DNA of 64,000 nucleotides from contig NZ_CP075371.1 in NCBI RefSeq assembly GCF_018459925.1, positions 620,001-684,000 on the forward strand, read 5' to 3'. A program made the translations under genes and the position numbers. This DNA is from Nocardioides aquaticus (lineage in GTDB: Bacteria > Actinomycetota > Actinomycetes > Propionibacteriales > Nocardioidaceae). Each line of letters starts with the position of its first letter. Position 1 is the first letter of the stretch. Positions 1 through 10,413 of this stretch are shown here, piece by piece. Under the pieces are notes generated by a model. It had not been told where the DNA came from and made no database searches. It worked only from the letters and a program-made list of their open reading frames with translations.

Positions 1-1469
1 GGGAACAGGATGGTCTCGCGGATCCCGACGCCGGTGAACAGCATGATCAGCCGGTCGATGCCGAGGCCCAGGCCGCCCATCGGCGGGGCGCCGTACTCCA
101 GCGCCCGCAGGAAGTCCTCGTCGAGCTGCATCGCGTCGGGGTCGCCCCCGGCGGCCAGCTCGGACTGCCGGGTCAGCACCTCGCGCTGCACGACCGGGTC
201 GACGAGCTCGCTGAAGGCGGTGCCGCGCTCGACGCCGGCGATGATCAGGTCCCAGGCCTCGATCAGGCCGGGCTCGCTGCGGTGCGGGCGGGCCAGCGGC
301 TGGGCCGAGGGCGGGTAGTCGCACAGGAACGTCGGCTGCAGCAGCGTCGGCTCGACGAGCTCCGAGAGCAGCTCGAGGACGACCTTCTCGGCGCCCCAGG
401 CCGGGTCCAGCTCGACGTCGTGGGCCTCGGCGAGCTCGCGCAGGCGCTCCACCGGCGTGAGCGGGGTGACCTCCTCGCCGACCGCGGTCGAGACGCCCTC
501 GTAGACCGGCAGCCAGCGCCACTCGCCGTCGAGGTCGACCACGCCGGCGGGGGTCTCGACCTGACGGGAGCCCACCGCGTCGGCCGCGGCGAGGAACATG
601 GTGCGCATCAGGTCGGCCATCGTGTGCTGGTCGCCGTAGGCCTCGTAGACCTCGAGCATCGTGAACTCGGGGGAGTGGGTCGAGTCCGCGCCCTCGTTGC
701 GGAAGATCCGGCCCATCTCGAAGACCCGGTCGACGCCGCCGACGACGGCCTTCTTCAGGTTCAGCTCCAGGGCGATCCGGAGCGTCATCTCCTGGTCGTA
801 GGCGTTGAAGTGGGTGCGGAACGGGCGGGCCGCGGCGCCGCCGTGGATGCGCTGGAGCACCGGCGTCTCGATCTCGAGGAAGCCGCCGTCCTCCAGGGTG
901 CGACGGACCGCGCGGGTGATCTCGGAGCGGGTACGGACCATGTCGCGCGCCTCCTGGCGCACGATCAGGTCGGCGTACCGCTGGCGGACCCGGGACTCCT
1001 CGGACAGGTCCTTGTGCAGCACCGGCAGCGGCCGCAGCGCCTTCGAGGCCATCTCCCAGCGGGTCGCCATCACCGACAGCTCGCCGCGGCGCGAGGAGAT
1101 CACGCGGCCCTCGACCAGCACGTGGTCGCCGAGGTCGACGGTGCGCTTCCAGTCCTCCAGCTGCTCCTCACCGACCTCGGCCAGGCTGAGCATCACCTGG
1201 AGCCGGGTGCCGATGCCCTCCTGGAGCGTGGCGAAGCACAGCTTGCCGGTGTTGCGGACGAACATGACGCGGCCGGCGACGCCGACGACGTCCTGGGTCT
1301 CCTCGCCCTGCTCGAGGTGCTCCCAGGTGCTGCGCACCTGCGCGAGCGTGTGGGTGCGCGCGACGGTGACCGGGTAGGCCTCGCGGCCCTCGTCGAGCAG
1401 CCGCTGGCGCTTCTCGCGCCGGACCGCCACCTGTGCGGGCCAGTCGTCGGTCTGCTCGTCGTGATCCAT
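1..1469 (-). CDS. lysS: Lysyl-tRNA synthetase, class II (C-terminus cut by window edge)
   Basis: Charges tRNA-Lys with lysine in the cytoplasm. Read on the minus strand from ATG at 1469, the protein opens MDHDEQTDDWPAQ and has an OB-fold tRNA anticodon-binding domain (about residues 55-170, including DVVGVAGRVMFVRNTGKL). The class II catalytic core follows, with motif 2 (FEMGRIFRNEGADSTHSPEF) and motif 3 near the end (GGLGLGIDRLIMLFTG). It reads RETILFP at position 1, so only the last few residues are missing. The family is usually about 500 residues; 489 are visible. The next gene on the same strand (lipid kinase) lies 57 bp upstream. Identification is from the conserved motifs and is secure. 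Confidence 0.95.
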   Translation of the reverse strand, partial: MDHDEQTDDWPAQVAVRREKRQRLLDEGREAYPVTVARTHTLAQVRSTWEHLEQGEETQDVVGVAGRVMFVRNTGKLCFATLQEGIGTRLQVMLSLAEVGEEQLEDWKRTVDLGDHVLVEGRVISSRRGELSVMATRWEMASKALRPLPVLHKDLSEESRVRQRYADLIVRQEARDMVRTRSEITRAVRRTLEDGGFLEIETPVLQRIHGGAAARPFRTHFNAYDQEMTLRIALELNLKKAVVGGVDRVFEMGRIFRNEGADSTHSPEFTMLEVYEAYGDQHTMADLMRTMFLAAADAVGSRQVETPAGVVDLDGEWRWLPVYEGVSTAVGEEVTPLTPVERLRELAEAHDVELDPAWGAEKVVLELLSELVEPTLLQPTFLCDYPPSAQPLARPHRSEPGLIEAWDLIIAGVERGTAFSELVDPVVQREVLTRQSELAAGGDPDAMQLDEDFLRALEYGAPPMGGLGLGIDRLIMLFTGVGIRETILF

Positions 1470-1526
1470 GGCGCAGAGGCTACCGAGACCTCCGGGCCCG
1501 CCCGGACGGCACCGTCGGCACGACGA

Positions 1527-2441
1527 TCAGGGCAGGACCATCTCGTACGCCGCCGGCTCGATGCGCCAGGTGCGTCGGCGCTCCGGGCCGCTGATCTCCC
1601 CGTCGGCGCTGACCCAGAACTCCTCGCCCACGACGCTGACGGTCCGGGCGCGGAGGTAGTCGACGTCGCTGCGCTCGTGGTGCGTGCCGAGGAGGAGGCG
1701 GGTGGCGTACCCGAAGCGCGCCAGCGGTCCGGCCGCGCGCGAGATCATCACGTCCAGCCGACCGTCCTCGGGGTCGGCCTCCGGGATCAGCTCGGTGCCG
1801 CCGCCCACGGAGCGGCCGTTGCCCACCGCGACCATCAGCACCGGGCGGTCGAAGTCGTTGACGACCTCGCCGTCGACCTCGACGCGCAGCCGGACGACCG
1901 GGGGGTCGATGGCGGTGATCGCGGCGCCGATCGGGTAGCCGAGCTTGCCGAGGTTGGCCTTCTTGTAACCGACCTTGCCCAGCCGGTGCTTCCAGCGCAC
2001 GGAGCGGCGGCTGGCCGCGGCCCCGGCGCCGACGTGGGCGTTGTTGACCACGATGGTGCCGACCTCGTCGACGATCAGGTCCATCGGGCGCGGGGTGCCC
2101 TCCAGGACGACCTCGGCGGCGTCCTCGACGTCGAGGGGGACGCCGTTGGTCCGGGCGAAGTCGTTGCCGGTGCCGAGCGGGAGCAGCGCGACCTGGTTCT
2201 GGCCGAGCTCGTGGCGCTTGTGCAGCGCCGAGAGCACCGCGTGCAGGCTGCCGTCACCGCCCGCCACGACGATCCGGCGGGTGCCGGCACGGTGCAGCAC
2301 CCCGTCGAGCTCGCCGGGGTTCGCGGTGCGGGCCACCTCGACCGACGCCCGGCCCCGCATCACCTCGAGGGCCAGGCCGAGCCGTTCCTCGTCGGAGGTG
2401 CCGGCGTCGGCGTTGGCGATGACCAGGAGGGGGTCTGACAT
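1527..2441 (-). CDS. Diacylglycerol kinase-family lipid kinase
   Basis: Predicted to phosphorylate diacylglycerol or a related lipid with ATP at the inner membrane face. The 304-residue protein has the family hallmarks: GGDGSLHAVL near residue 62 (nucleotide-binding GGDG), LPLGTGNDFAR near residue 86, and DGRLDVMI in the C-terminal beta domain (about residue 230). There is no signal peptide or membrane segment. ATG at 2441 was chosen because MSDPLLVIANADAG matches the usual N-terminal beta strand plus N-A/P-x-A-G loop. It is divergent from purA. A second, clearly distinct paralogue lies at 36790-37713. The substrate cannot be told from sequence. Confidence 0.88.
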   Translation of the reverse strand: MSDPLLVIANADAGTSDEERLGLALEVMRGRASVEVARTANPGELDGVLHRAGTRRIVVAGGDGSLHAVLSALHKRHELGQNQVALLPLGTGNDFARTNGVPLDVEDAAEVVLEGTPRPMDLIVDEVGTIVVNNAHVGAGAAASRRSVRWKHRLGKVGYKKANLGKLGYPIGAAITAIDPPVVRLRVEVDGEVVNDFDRPVLMVAVGNGRSVGGGTELIPEADPEDGRLDVMISRAAGPLARFGYATRLLLGTHHERSDVDYLRARTVSVVGEEFWVSADGEISGPERRRTWRIEPAAYEMVLP

Positions 2442-2503
2442 GTCTTCATCATGCCGGGCGGGTGGGTCCCGCGGATCGGGTGGGCGGGCCGGGACCTTGG
2501 TAG

Positions 2504-3892
<1,389 letters not shown>

Positions 3893-3954
3893 CCGAGATG
3901 ACGCTCGCGGACAGCCGAGATGACGCTCGCGGACAGCCGAGATGACGGTCGCGG
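3893..3954 (+). repeat. Dispersed 22-bp-period element, copy 1 (three units)
   Basis: Units at 3893-3910, 3915-3932 and 3937-3954. The first two are the exact consensus CCGAGATGACGCTCGCGG; the third differs by one base (GGTCGCGG at the end). Spacers are ACAG and ACAG. It fills the whole gap between the stop of purA and the stop of the convergent MerR gene. Confidence 0.95.
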
Positions 3955-3957
3955 CGC

Positions 3958-4638
3958 TCAGGCGTCCGGCGGGCCGTACCGGACCAGGCTGTGGTGCGCC
4001 TCGCCGAGCCGGCGGAGCACCTCCAGCAGCCGGCCGTAGACGACCTGTCCCACCACCAGCTGCGTGAGCAGGTCGGTCGGGTCGCCGTCGCCGAGCGCCG
4101 CGACGTCGTGGCGGGCGACGAGGTCGGCGGCCACGACGTACGGGCGCAGGTCGGTCGACGCGACCGGCAGCCCGAGCCGCTCCCAGGCCAGCACGGTCTC
4201 GAGCACGGAGCGCACCGCGGCCCACTCGGGTGCGGCGCGCAGCTGGTCGTCCCACCCGACCTCGTCGGCCAGCTCGCCGGCGAGCGCGTCGGCCCGCTCG
4301 GCCAGGGGGCCGGGCGCGGGGACCGGGCCGGCGAGAGCGCTCGACCCGGCGGCCAGGACGCCGAGGCTCCGGTGCGGACGGTCGGCGCCGTGGTCCTCGA
4401 GCGCGGCGACCAGGTCGCGCAGGCGCCCGACCGGCACGTCGCCGACCTCGCGCAGCAGGCGCAGCAGCCGGAGCCGGGCGAGGTGCGTCTCGTCGTAGTC
4501 GGCGCGGGTGGTGCTGCGCAGGCGCCCCTCGGGCAGGAGCCCCTCGCGCAGGTAGTACTTGACCGTGCCGACGGGGACCTCGGCGGCCCGGGCCAGCTCG
4601 CCGAGGGTCAGGGGGGCGGTCGCGGGCGTTGACACCAT
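3958..4638 (-). CDS. MerR-family transcriptional regulator
   Basis: A 226-residue DNA-binding regulator. The N-terminal winged helix-turn-helix is of MerR type (TLGELARAAEVPVGTVKYYLREGLLP, residues about 10-35, then LARLRLLRLLREVGDVPVGRL). The rest is an alpha-helical sensor domain without obvious metal-binding cysteines, so metal sensing is unlikely. It is divergently transcribed from the DUF4188 gene that starts 60 bp away, the arrangement expected if it regulates that gene and itself. The ligand is unknown. Its stop abuts repeat copy 1. Confidence 0.88.
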   Translation of the reverse strand: MVSTPATAPLTLGELARAAEVPVGTVKYYLREGLLPEGRLRSTTRADYDETHLARLRLLRLLREVGDVPVGRLRDLVAALEDHGADRPHRSLGVLAAGSSALAGPVPAPGPLAERADALAGELADEVGWDDQLRAAPEWAAVRSVLETVLAWERLGLPVASTDLRPYVVAADLVARHDVAALGDGDPTDLLTQLVVGQVVYGRLLEVLRRLGEAHHSLVRYGPPDA

Positions 4639-4697
4639 GCCTGGATAGTGCCAGTCTCCAATCAGGAACCAGCACTTCCCAATGGGACGAGGATGCG
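4639..4697. promoter_or_regulatory. Divergent promoter region between MerR regulator and DUF4188 gene
   Basis: A 59-bp divergent gap that is more AT-rich than its surroundings. It contains separated arms AGTGC (4645-4649) and GCACT about 20 bp apart, a geometry plausible for a MerR operator placed in a promoter spacer. No convincing -35/-10 pair was seen, so the operator role is inference from position. Confidence 0.35.
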
Positions 4698-5276
4698 ATG
4701 TCGACGACGAGCACGAGCACCACGACCGGCCCCCCGGCGTACCGCGGGGCGGCGGACGCGGCGCCCGCGGGCGTCCTCGGTGGTGCCCTGTCGGCCGACC
4801 TCGGCGAGGACGAGGTCGTCCTGTTCCTGATCGGGATGCGCGTCAACCGGCTCCGGAGGGTGCGCAGCTGGAGCTACGTGGCCCGGCAGATGCCGGCGAT
4901 GCTGCGTGAGCTCGCCGCGCTGCCGGACAGCCCGCTGCTGGCCTTCCGCACCTGGTGGTCTGGTCGCGACGTGATGGTAACGCAGGTCTGGCGCTCGGCC
5001 GAGGAGCTGGGTCGGTTCGCGCGCGACCAGGACCACCCCCACGCGACGGCGTGGCGTGAGTTCAACCGGCGGATCGCGGCGTCCGCCGACGTCGGGATCT
5101 GGCACGAGACGTACGTCGTGCGCGCCGACCAGGTCGAGTCGCTCTACGGCAACATGCCGCCGGTCGGGCTCGGGGCCGCCCACGGGCTCGTGCCGGCCGG
5201 CACGCGGCGGGCGACGGCGGCCGTACGACGGGTGCACGGCGCGGCCGGCGACCACGCGCTGGGCCAGCTGGACTGA
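4698..5276 (+). CDS. DUF4188 (monooxygenase-like) family protein
   Basis: A 192-residue protein of the DUF4188 family, related to the dimeric alpha-beta barrel fold of antibiotic-biosynthesis monooxygenases. Diagnostic stretches are VVLFLIGMRVNRLRRVRSW (about residue 40), LAFRTWWSGRDVMVTQVWRS and HETYVVRADQVESLYGNMP. ATG 4698 was chosen over an upstream in-frame ATG at 4629, which would overlap the divergent regulator's start; GGACGAGG precedes it. Family members are mostly of unknown function. The gene is likely controlled by the adjacent MerR regulator. Confidence 0.8.
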   Translation: MSTTSTSTTTGPPAYRGAADAAPAGVLGGALSADLGEDEVVLFLIGMRVNRLRRVRSWSYVARQMPAMLRELAALPDSPLLAFRTWWSGRDVMVTQVWRSAEELGRFARDQDHPHATAWREFNRRIAASADVGIWHETYVVRADQVESLYGNMPPVGLGAAHGLVPAGTRRATAAVRRVHGAAGDHALGQLD

Positions 5277-5296
5277 CACCGACCGGCCGCGGGGCG

Positions 5297-5358
5297 CCGG
5301 AATCGTCATCTCGGGGCGCCGCGAGCGTCATCTCGGCTGTCCGGAAGCGTCACCTCGG
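5297..5358 (-). repeat. Dispersed 22-bp-period element, copy 2 (three units)
   Basis: In reverse orientation: units at 5297-5314 (diverged), 5319-5336 (exact consensus) and 5341-5358 (two differences). Spacers on the plus strand are GGCG and CTGT. It lies between two co-directional genes, 37 bp before the purD start. Confidence 0.92.
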
Positions 5359-5395
5359 CGGGGCGGGCGGCGAGGCGGCACTAGGGTCGTGGCCC

Positions 5396-6751
5396 GTGAG
5401 CGAGCACCGTACGGACCCCGCCGCCCCCGCCCCCTCGGCCCCGCCCGCGTCCGACGCCCGCGACGGGCTGCTGACCGTGCTGGTCGTCGGCACCGGCGGG
5501 CGCGAGCACGCGCTGGCCCGGGCCCTGGCCCGCGACCCCGGCGTGCGCGCCGTCCACGCCGCCCCGGGCAACCCGGGCATGCGCGCGGTGGCCGAGCTGC
5601 ACGACGTGGACCCGATGGACGGGGCGGCCGTGGCCGACCTCGCCGTGGCCCTCGGCGCGGGGCTCGTGGTGGTCGGTCCCGAGGCGCCGCTGGTCGCCGG
5701 GGTCGGCGACGTGGTCCGCGAGCGGGGCGTGCCGGTCTTCGGGCCGACCCGCGAGGCCGCCCGGCTGGAGGGCTCCAAGGCCTTCGCCAAGGACGTGATG
5801 GCCGCCGCGGGCGTGCCCACCGCGGCCGCCCGGGTCTGCACCACGCCCGCGGAGGCGGCCGCGGCGCTGGACGAGCTCGGCGCGCCGTACGTCGTCAAGG
5901 ACGACGGCCTCGCCGCAGGCAAGGGCGTCGTGGTGACCACCGACCGCGAGGAGGCGCTGGCGCACGCCGCGGCCTGCGAGCAGGTGGTGGTCGAGGAGTT
6001 CCTGGACGGCCCGGAGGTCTCGCTCTTCGCGATCACCGACGGCGTCACGATCCACCCGCTCCAGCCCGCGCAGGACTTCAAGCGGATCGGCGACGGCGAC
6101 GTCGGCCCGAACACCGGCGGCATGGGCGCCTACACGCCGCTGCCGTGGGCTCCGCCCGGCCTGGTCGACCAGGTGCTGCGCGAGGTGCTGCGTCCCACCG
6201 TGGAGGAGATGGCCCGGCGGGGGACGCCGTTCTCGGGCCTGCTGTACGCCGGCCTCGCGATGACCTCGCGGGGGGTGCGCGTGGTCGAGTTCAACGCCCG
6301 GTTCGGCGACCCCGAGACCCAGCCGCTGATGGCGCTGCTCGAGTCCCCGCTCTCCCCGCTGCTGCTCGGCGCCGCGACCAGGACCCTGGCCGACGTGCCG
6401 GCACCGTCGTGGCACCCCGGCTCCGCCGTCGCCGTCGTGCTGGCCAGCGCCGGGTACCCCGCCACCTCCTCCTCGGGCGACGTGATCCGTGGCCTCGACG
6501 ACGCCGAGGCCGCCGACGGGGTGCACGTCGTCCACGCCGGGACGGCCGAGGCGGGCGACGACGTCGTCACCGCCGGCGGGCGGGTGCTGGCGGTCGTCGG
6601 CACCGGCGCCGACCTGTCCGCGGCCCGCGCCACGGCGTACGACGGGGTCGCCCGGGTCTCCTTCCCCGGCGCCCAGCACCGCACCGACATCGCCCTGGTC
6701 GCCGCCCGGGACGAGGCGCAGGACCGGGCCCGGGAGAGGATGGACCCGTGA
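5396..6751 (+). CDS. purD: Phosphoribosylamine-glycine ligase (GAR synthetase)
   Basis: Joins phosphoribosylamine and glycine with ATP, step 2 of de novo purine synthesis. The 451-residue protein has an N-terminal extension of about 25 Ala/Pro-rich residues, then VLVVGTGGREHAL (family N-terminal motif), VVGPEAPLVAG, GSKAFAKDVM, the ATP-grasp region VVKDDGLAAGKGVVV, and GPNTGGMGAYTP followed by EFNARFGDPETQ. The GTG at 5396 is the best-placed start; an internal start nearer VLVVGTG cannot be excluded. Its TGA overlaps the GTG of purB (GTGA), so the two are translationally coupled. Confidence 0.95.
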   Translation: MSEHRTDPAAPAPSAPPASDARDGLLTVLVVGTGGREHALARALARDPGVRAVHAAPGNPGMRAVAELHDVDPMDGAAVADLAVALGAGLVVVGPEAPLVAGVGDVVRERGVPVFGPTREAARLEGSKAFAKDVMAAAGVPTAAARVCTTPAEAAAALDELGAPYVVKDDGLAAGKGVVVTTDREEALAHAAACEQVVVEEFLDGPEVSLFAITDGVTIHPLQPAQDFKRIGDGDVGPNTGGMGAYTPLPWAPPGLVDQVLREVLRPTVEEMARRGTPFSGLLYAGLAMTSRGVRVVEFNARFGDPETQPLMALLESPLSPLLLGAATRTLADVPAPSWHPGSAVAVVLASAGYPATSSSGDVIRGLDDAEAADGVHVVHAGTAEAGDDVVTAGGRVLAVVGTGADLSAARATAYDGVARVSFPGAQHRTDIALVAARDEAQDRARERMDP

Positions 6752-8166
6752 GCGTCCCCAACGTCCTGGCCACCCGCTACGCGAGCGCCGACCTCGCCCG
6801 GATCTGGTCGCCCGAGCACAAGATCGTGCTCGAGCGACAGCTGTGGATCGCGGTGCTCCGCGCCCAGCGCGACCTCGGCGTCGAGGTGCCCGACGGCGTC
6901 GTCGAGGCGTACGAGGCAGTCGTCGACCAGGTCGACCTCGCCTCGATCGCGGCACGCGAGCGGGTCACCCGCCACGACGTGAAGGCCCGGATCGAGGAGT
7001 TCTGCGCGCTGGCCGGGCACGAGCACGTCCACAAGGGGATGACCTCGCGCGACCTCACCGAGAACGTCGAGCAGCTCCAGGTGCGCCAGTCCCTGGCCCT
7101 GCTGCGGGACCGCGCGGTGGCCACGCTGGCGCGGCTCGCGCGGCTGGCCTCCGAGCACGAGCTGACCGTGATGGCCGGCCGCTCGCACAACGTCGCCGCG
7201 CAGGCCACCACGCTCGGCAAGCGGTTCGCGACCGTGGCCGACGAGCTGCTGGTCTCCCTCGAGCGCGTCGAGGAGCTGCTCGCGCGCTACCCGCTGCGGG
7301 GGATCAAGGGCCCGATGGGCACCTCGCAGGACATGCTCGACCTGCTCGACGGCGACGAGGCCCGCCTCGCCGAGCTCGAGGAGCGGGTCGCGACCCACCT
7401 CGGCTTCGCGCGCGTGCTGACCTCGGTCGGCCAGGTCTACCCGCGCTCGCTCGACTTCGACGTGCTGTCCGCGCTCGTGCAGCTGACCGCCGCACCCTCC
7501 AACCTGGCCACCACGATCCGACTCATGGCCGGCCACGAGCTGGTCACCGAGGGCTTCGTCGAGGGCCAGGTCGGCTCCTCGGCGATGCCGCACAAGATGA
7601 ACACCCGCTCCTGCGAGCGGGTCAACGGCCTGGCCGTGGTCACCCGCGGCTACCTCTCGATGGTCTCCGAGCTGGCCGGCGACCAGTGGAACGAGGGCGA
7701 CGTCTCCTGCTCGGTCGTGCGCCGGGTCGCCCTGCCCGACGCGTTCTTCGCCGTCGACGGGCTGTTCGAGACCTTCCTGACCGTGCTGGAGGAGTTCGGC
7801 GCGTTCCCAGCCGTGGTGGCCCGCGAGCTGGACCGCTACCTGCCGTTCCTGGCCACCACCAAGGTGCTGATGAGCGCGGTCCGCAACGGCGTGGGCCGCG
7901 AGAGCGCGCACGAGGCGATCAAGGAGGCCGCCGTCGGCACGGCGCTCGACATGCGCGCCGGGCAGGCCGAGAACGACGTGCTCGTGCGCCTGGCCGCCGA
8001 CGAGCGGCTGGGCCTGACCGAGGCGCAGCTCGCCGCGCTGGTGGCCGAGCCGATCACGTTCACCGGCGCCGCCGTGGCCCAGGTCCAGGCCGTCGTACGC
8101 CGGGTCGCGGCCGTGGTGGAGCAGCACCCCGCCGCCGCCGCGTACGCCCCCGGCGCGATCCTCTGA
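6748..8166 (+). CDS. purB: Adenylosuccinate lyase
   Basis: Cleaves SAICAR to AICAR and adenylosuccinate to AMP, releasing fumarate. It is a 472-residue member of the fumarase/aspartase superfamily. Visible signatures are the TSRDLTENVEQLQVRQS substrate segment, the catalytic-His region AGRSHNVAAQATT, KGPMGTSQDM, and the mobile signature loop GSSAMPHKMNTRSCERV (about residues 285-300). The GTG start at 6748 overlaps the purD stop by 4 bp, which fixes the start and indicates a purDB operon. Confidence 0.96.
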   Translation: MSVPNVLATRYASADLARIWSPEHKIVLERQLWIAVLRAQRDLGVEVPDGVVEAYEAVVDQVDLASIAARERVTRHDVKARIEEFCALAGHEHVHKGMTSRDLTENVEQLQVRQSLALLRDRAVATLARLARLASEHELTVMAGRSHNVAAQATTLGKRFATVADELLVSLERVEELLARYPLRGIKGPMGTSQDMLDLLDGDEARLAELEERVATHLGFARVLTSVGQVYPRSLDFDVLSALVQLTAAPSNLATTIRLMAGHELVTEGFVEGQVGSSAMPHKMNTRSCERVNGLAVVTRGYLSMVSELAGDQWNEGDVSCSVVRRVALPDAFFAVDGLFETFLTVLEEFGAFPAVVARELDRYLPFLATTKVLMSAVRNGVGRESAHEAIKEAAVGTALDMRAGQAENDVLVRLAADERLGLTEAQLAALVAEPITFTGAAVAQVQAVVRRVAAVVEQHPAAAAYAPGAIL

Positions 8167-8170
8167 CGTC

Positions 8171-8584
8171 GTGGGCGACCGGGGCGGGCGGTCGCTGCTG
8201 AGGCTGCCGCGCCTGCCGCGGCTCTCGGTCGCGGCGGCCGTGGTGCTCGGGCTGCTCGGCGGGTTCCTGGTCGCCGCGGTCACGCAGGAGGTCGGCGGGA
8301 CGGTGACCCCCGACGTGGTCGACGAGGTGTGCAGCGCCCCCGCGGACGGGGGACGCTGGTGCGTGCAGCGCCGCCAGCGCGCCGACGGCCTGGTCGTCGG
8401 CGCGGTCGACGAGCTCTGGGTGGTGCGCCGCCAGGGCGGGGAGGACGCCGACCGGGTCACCGTGGTGGCGTGGCCGTACCCGGGCGAGGCCTTCGACGCC
8501 CGGTTCGTCGAGGACACGATCGTCGTCCGCGGCCCCGAGGGGGCGCAGGCGGTCTACCCGCCGGCGTTCTACGCCCTGGACTGA
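8171..8584 (+). CDS. Small single-pass membrane protein, function unknown
   Basis: I do not recognise a family. The 137-residue product has a basic N-terminus (about residues 1-19) and one hydrophobic helix (about 19-38, VAAAVVLGLLGGFLVAAV). A soluble, probably extracytoplasmic domain of mixed charge follows, with two cysteines (CSAPADGGRWC) that could form a disulphide. It starts with GTG only 4 bp after the purB stop, so it is probably co-transcribed with purDB. The short C-terminus ends YPPAFYALD and overlaps the 3' end of the convergent MFS gene by 16 bp. Confidence 0.6.
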   Translation: MGDRGGRSLLRLPRLPRLSVAAAVVLGLLGGFLVAAVTQEVGGTVTPDVVDEVCSAPADGGRWCVQRRQRADGLVVGAVDELWVVRRQGGEDADRVTVVAWPYPGEAFDARFVEDTIVVRGPEGAQAVYPPAFYALD

Positions 8585-10038
8585 GCCGGCGCGCTCCCGG
8601 CGTCCGACGCCGGGGCGGTCCCGCCCGGGTGGCGTACGGCGCGCACGGCCATCGCCAGGGCCAGCCCGAGCAGCACCGCGCCCACGGCCAGGGAGACCCG
8701 GAACGCGGTGTCCGGGTCGTACCGGGCGGCGGTGAGCTGGTAGGCCGTCACCAGCAGCGCGGCCCCGATCGAGGCGCCGATGCGCTGCCCGGTCTGCAGG
8801 GCGCCGCCGGCCGCGCCGCCCATCCGGGGCGGCACCTCGGCCAGGGTCAGGGTGATGTTGGGCGAGACGACCGCGCCGCCGCCGAGCCCGGCCAGCAGCA
8901 GGGTCGGGGTCAGCCAGAGCCAGAGCGGCTCGCGGCCCGGGGCCAGCACCAGCGTCAGCACGACGCCGACGATGGTCGTCACGAGCGCGGCGACCGTCAG
9001 CCCCCGTCCGACCCTGGTCACGAAACGGCCGGCGACCGGGGAGCTGATCGCCGAGCCCGCCGCGAACGGCACGAGCAGCAGCCCGGTCTCGAGCGGGGAG
9101 TAGTCGAGCCCGTCCTGCAGCCACACCGAGAGCACGAGCAGCAGCCCGGTGAAGCCGGTGAAGTACAACGCGCCGACGGCCAGGCCGTTGAGGTAGCCGG
9201 GCAGGGTGCGGAGCAGCGCGAGGTCGAGCAGCGGCGGGTGGCCACGGCGGGCCGTACGGCGCTCCCAGACCGCGAAGGCCCAGCCGAACAGCGGCACCCC
9301 GGCGAGCAGGACCAGCGGCAGCCGCGCGCCGCTCTCGAGGCGGACGACCGGGTAGAGCAGGCAGATCACCGTGAGGCCGAGCAGGACCGCGCCGGGCACG
9401 TCGATGCGCGGGTCGCCCTCGTCCTCGCCACGGACCCGGCGGGGGACCATCCGCGCCACCGCGAGCAGGGCGACCGCGCCGATCGGCACGTTGACCAGGA
9501 ACAGCCACCGCCAGCCGTCGTCCTCGCCGGCGACAGCGATGATCAGCCCGCCGATCACCGGGCCGGCCGCCGAGGCGACGGAGACGGTGAACCCGAAGAG
9601 GCCGAACGCCTTCCCGCGCTCGTCACCGGTGAACAGCTGCTGGATCAGCCCGGAGTTCTGGGGGGTCAGCAGCCCGGCGGTGGCGCCCTGGAGCAGCCGG
9701 GCCGCGATCACCAGCTCGACGTTCGGCGCGAGGCCGACCATCGCGCTCGAGAGCACGAACCCGGTCAGCCCGACCAGCATCATCCGGCGGCGCCCGTACG
9801 CGTCCCCGAGCCGCCCGCCGGCGACCAGCGTCAGACCGAACGTGAGCGCGTACCCCGAGACGACCCACTGGATCGTGCCGGGCGAGGTGTCCAGCCCGGC
9901 CTGCATCGAGGGGATCGCGACGTTCACGATCGAGACGTCGAGCAGCGACATGAACCCGACCACCAGCGAGACGGCCAGGATGCGCCAGCGCCGCGGGTCC
10001 GGGGCGGCGACCTCACTCACCGGGACACTGTGGGGCAC
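8569..10038 (-). CDS. MFS drug-efflux transporter, EmrB/QacA (DHA2) type
   Basis: Predicted proton-coupled exporter of 489 residues with about 14 membrane helices. DHA2 hallmarks are DVSIVNVAIPSM in TM1, GGRLGDAYGRRRMM in the TM2-3 loop (motif A), LLQGATAGLLTPQNSGLI (motif C-like) and the LETGLLLVPF region. GTG at 10038 was preferred because it follows a strong GGGGGGAG Shine-Dalgarno sequence and starts just before TM1; longer in-frame extensions run into the divergent acylphosphatase. Its substrate is unknown. It overlaps the 3' end of the preceding plus-strand gene by 16 bp. Confidence 0.9.
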   Translation of the reverse strand: MPHSVPVSEVAAPDPRRWRILAVSLVVGFMSLLDVSIVNVAIPSMQAGLDTSPGTIQWVVSGYALTFGLTLVAGGRLGDAYGRRRMMLVGLTGFVLSSAMVGLAPNVELVIAARLLQGATAGLLTPQNSGLIQQLFTGDERGKAFGLFGFTVSVASAAGPVIGGLIIAVAGEDDGWRWLFLVNVPIGAVALLAVARMVPRRVRGEDEGDPRIDVPGAVLLGLTVICLLYPVVRLESGARLPLVLLAGVPLFGWAFAVWERRTARRGHPPLLDLALLRTLPGYLNGLAVGALYFTGFTGLLLVLSVWLQDGLDYSPLETGLLLVPFAAGSAISSPVAGRFVTRVGRGLTVAALVTTIVGVVLTLVLAPGREPLWLWLTPTLLLAGLGGGAVVSPNITLTLAEVPPRMGGAAGGALQTGQRIGASIGAALLVTAYQLTAARYDPDTAFRVSLAVGAVLLGLALAMAVRAVRHPGGTAPASDAGSAPAQSRA

Positions 10039-10095
10039 GGGGCTCCCCCCGAAAGGGCGGGTCGCCCGGGTACCGGACGCGACATGCTGGCCGGC

Positions 10096-10410
10096 ATGAG
10101 CGGTCCGAGCACCGGCCCGGCCGACCGCACCACCGACCGCACCACCGCCGTACGTCTCGTCGTCCGGGGCGACGTCCAGGGCGTCGGCTACCGCGCCGCG
10201 GCCGGCTCCCGGGCGCAGGATCTCGGGCTGGTCGGCTGGGTGCGCAACGAGGCCGACGGCACCGTCGCGCTGCACGTCGAGGGTCCGCCCGACGCGGTCG
10301 AGGAGATGGTGGCCTGGACCCGCGAGGGGCCGTCGTCTGCCGTGGTCGAGGGCGTGGACGAGCGGGAGGCCGAGCCGCACGGGCCGTCGGCCTTCGACGT
10401 CCGCGCCTGA
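10096..10410 (+). CDS. acyP: Acylphosphatase
   Basis: Hydrolyses acyl-phosphates such as acetyl-phosphate or 1,3-bisphosphoglycerate. The 104-residue protein contains the signature VRGDVQGVGYRAAAGSRA (phosphate-binding loop and catalytic Arg) and GWVRNEADGTVALHVEG, with the catalytic Asn in WVRN. The N-terminus (about 18 residues, Thr/Asp-rich) is longer than usual. ATG at 10096 is favoured; ATG at 10084 is also in frame. It is divergent from the MFS gene. Confidence 0.92.
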   Translation: MSGPSTGPADRTTDRTTAVRLVVRGDVQGVGYRAAAGSRAQDLGLVGWVRNEADGTVALHVEGPPDAVEEMVAWTREGPSSAVVEGVDEREAEPHGPSAFDVRA

Positions 10411-10413
10411 CCG

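Noticed and set aside
282..2438. 718-residue open frame on the plus strand opposite lysS and the lipid kinase
   Set aside because: Typical antisense frame of high-GC DNA: Arg/Gly/Ala-rich, no motif, and it covers two clear minus-strand genes.
3893..3954. Possible CRISPR array because of regularly spaced direct repeats
   Set aside because: Only two or three units per locus, with 4-bp near-constant spacers; no unique spacers and no cas genes.
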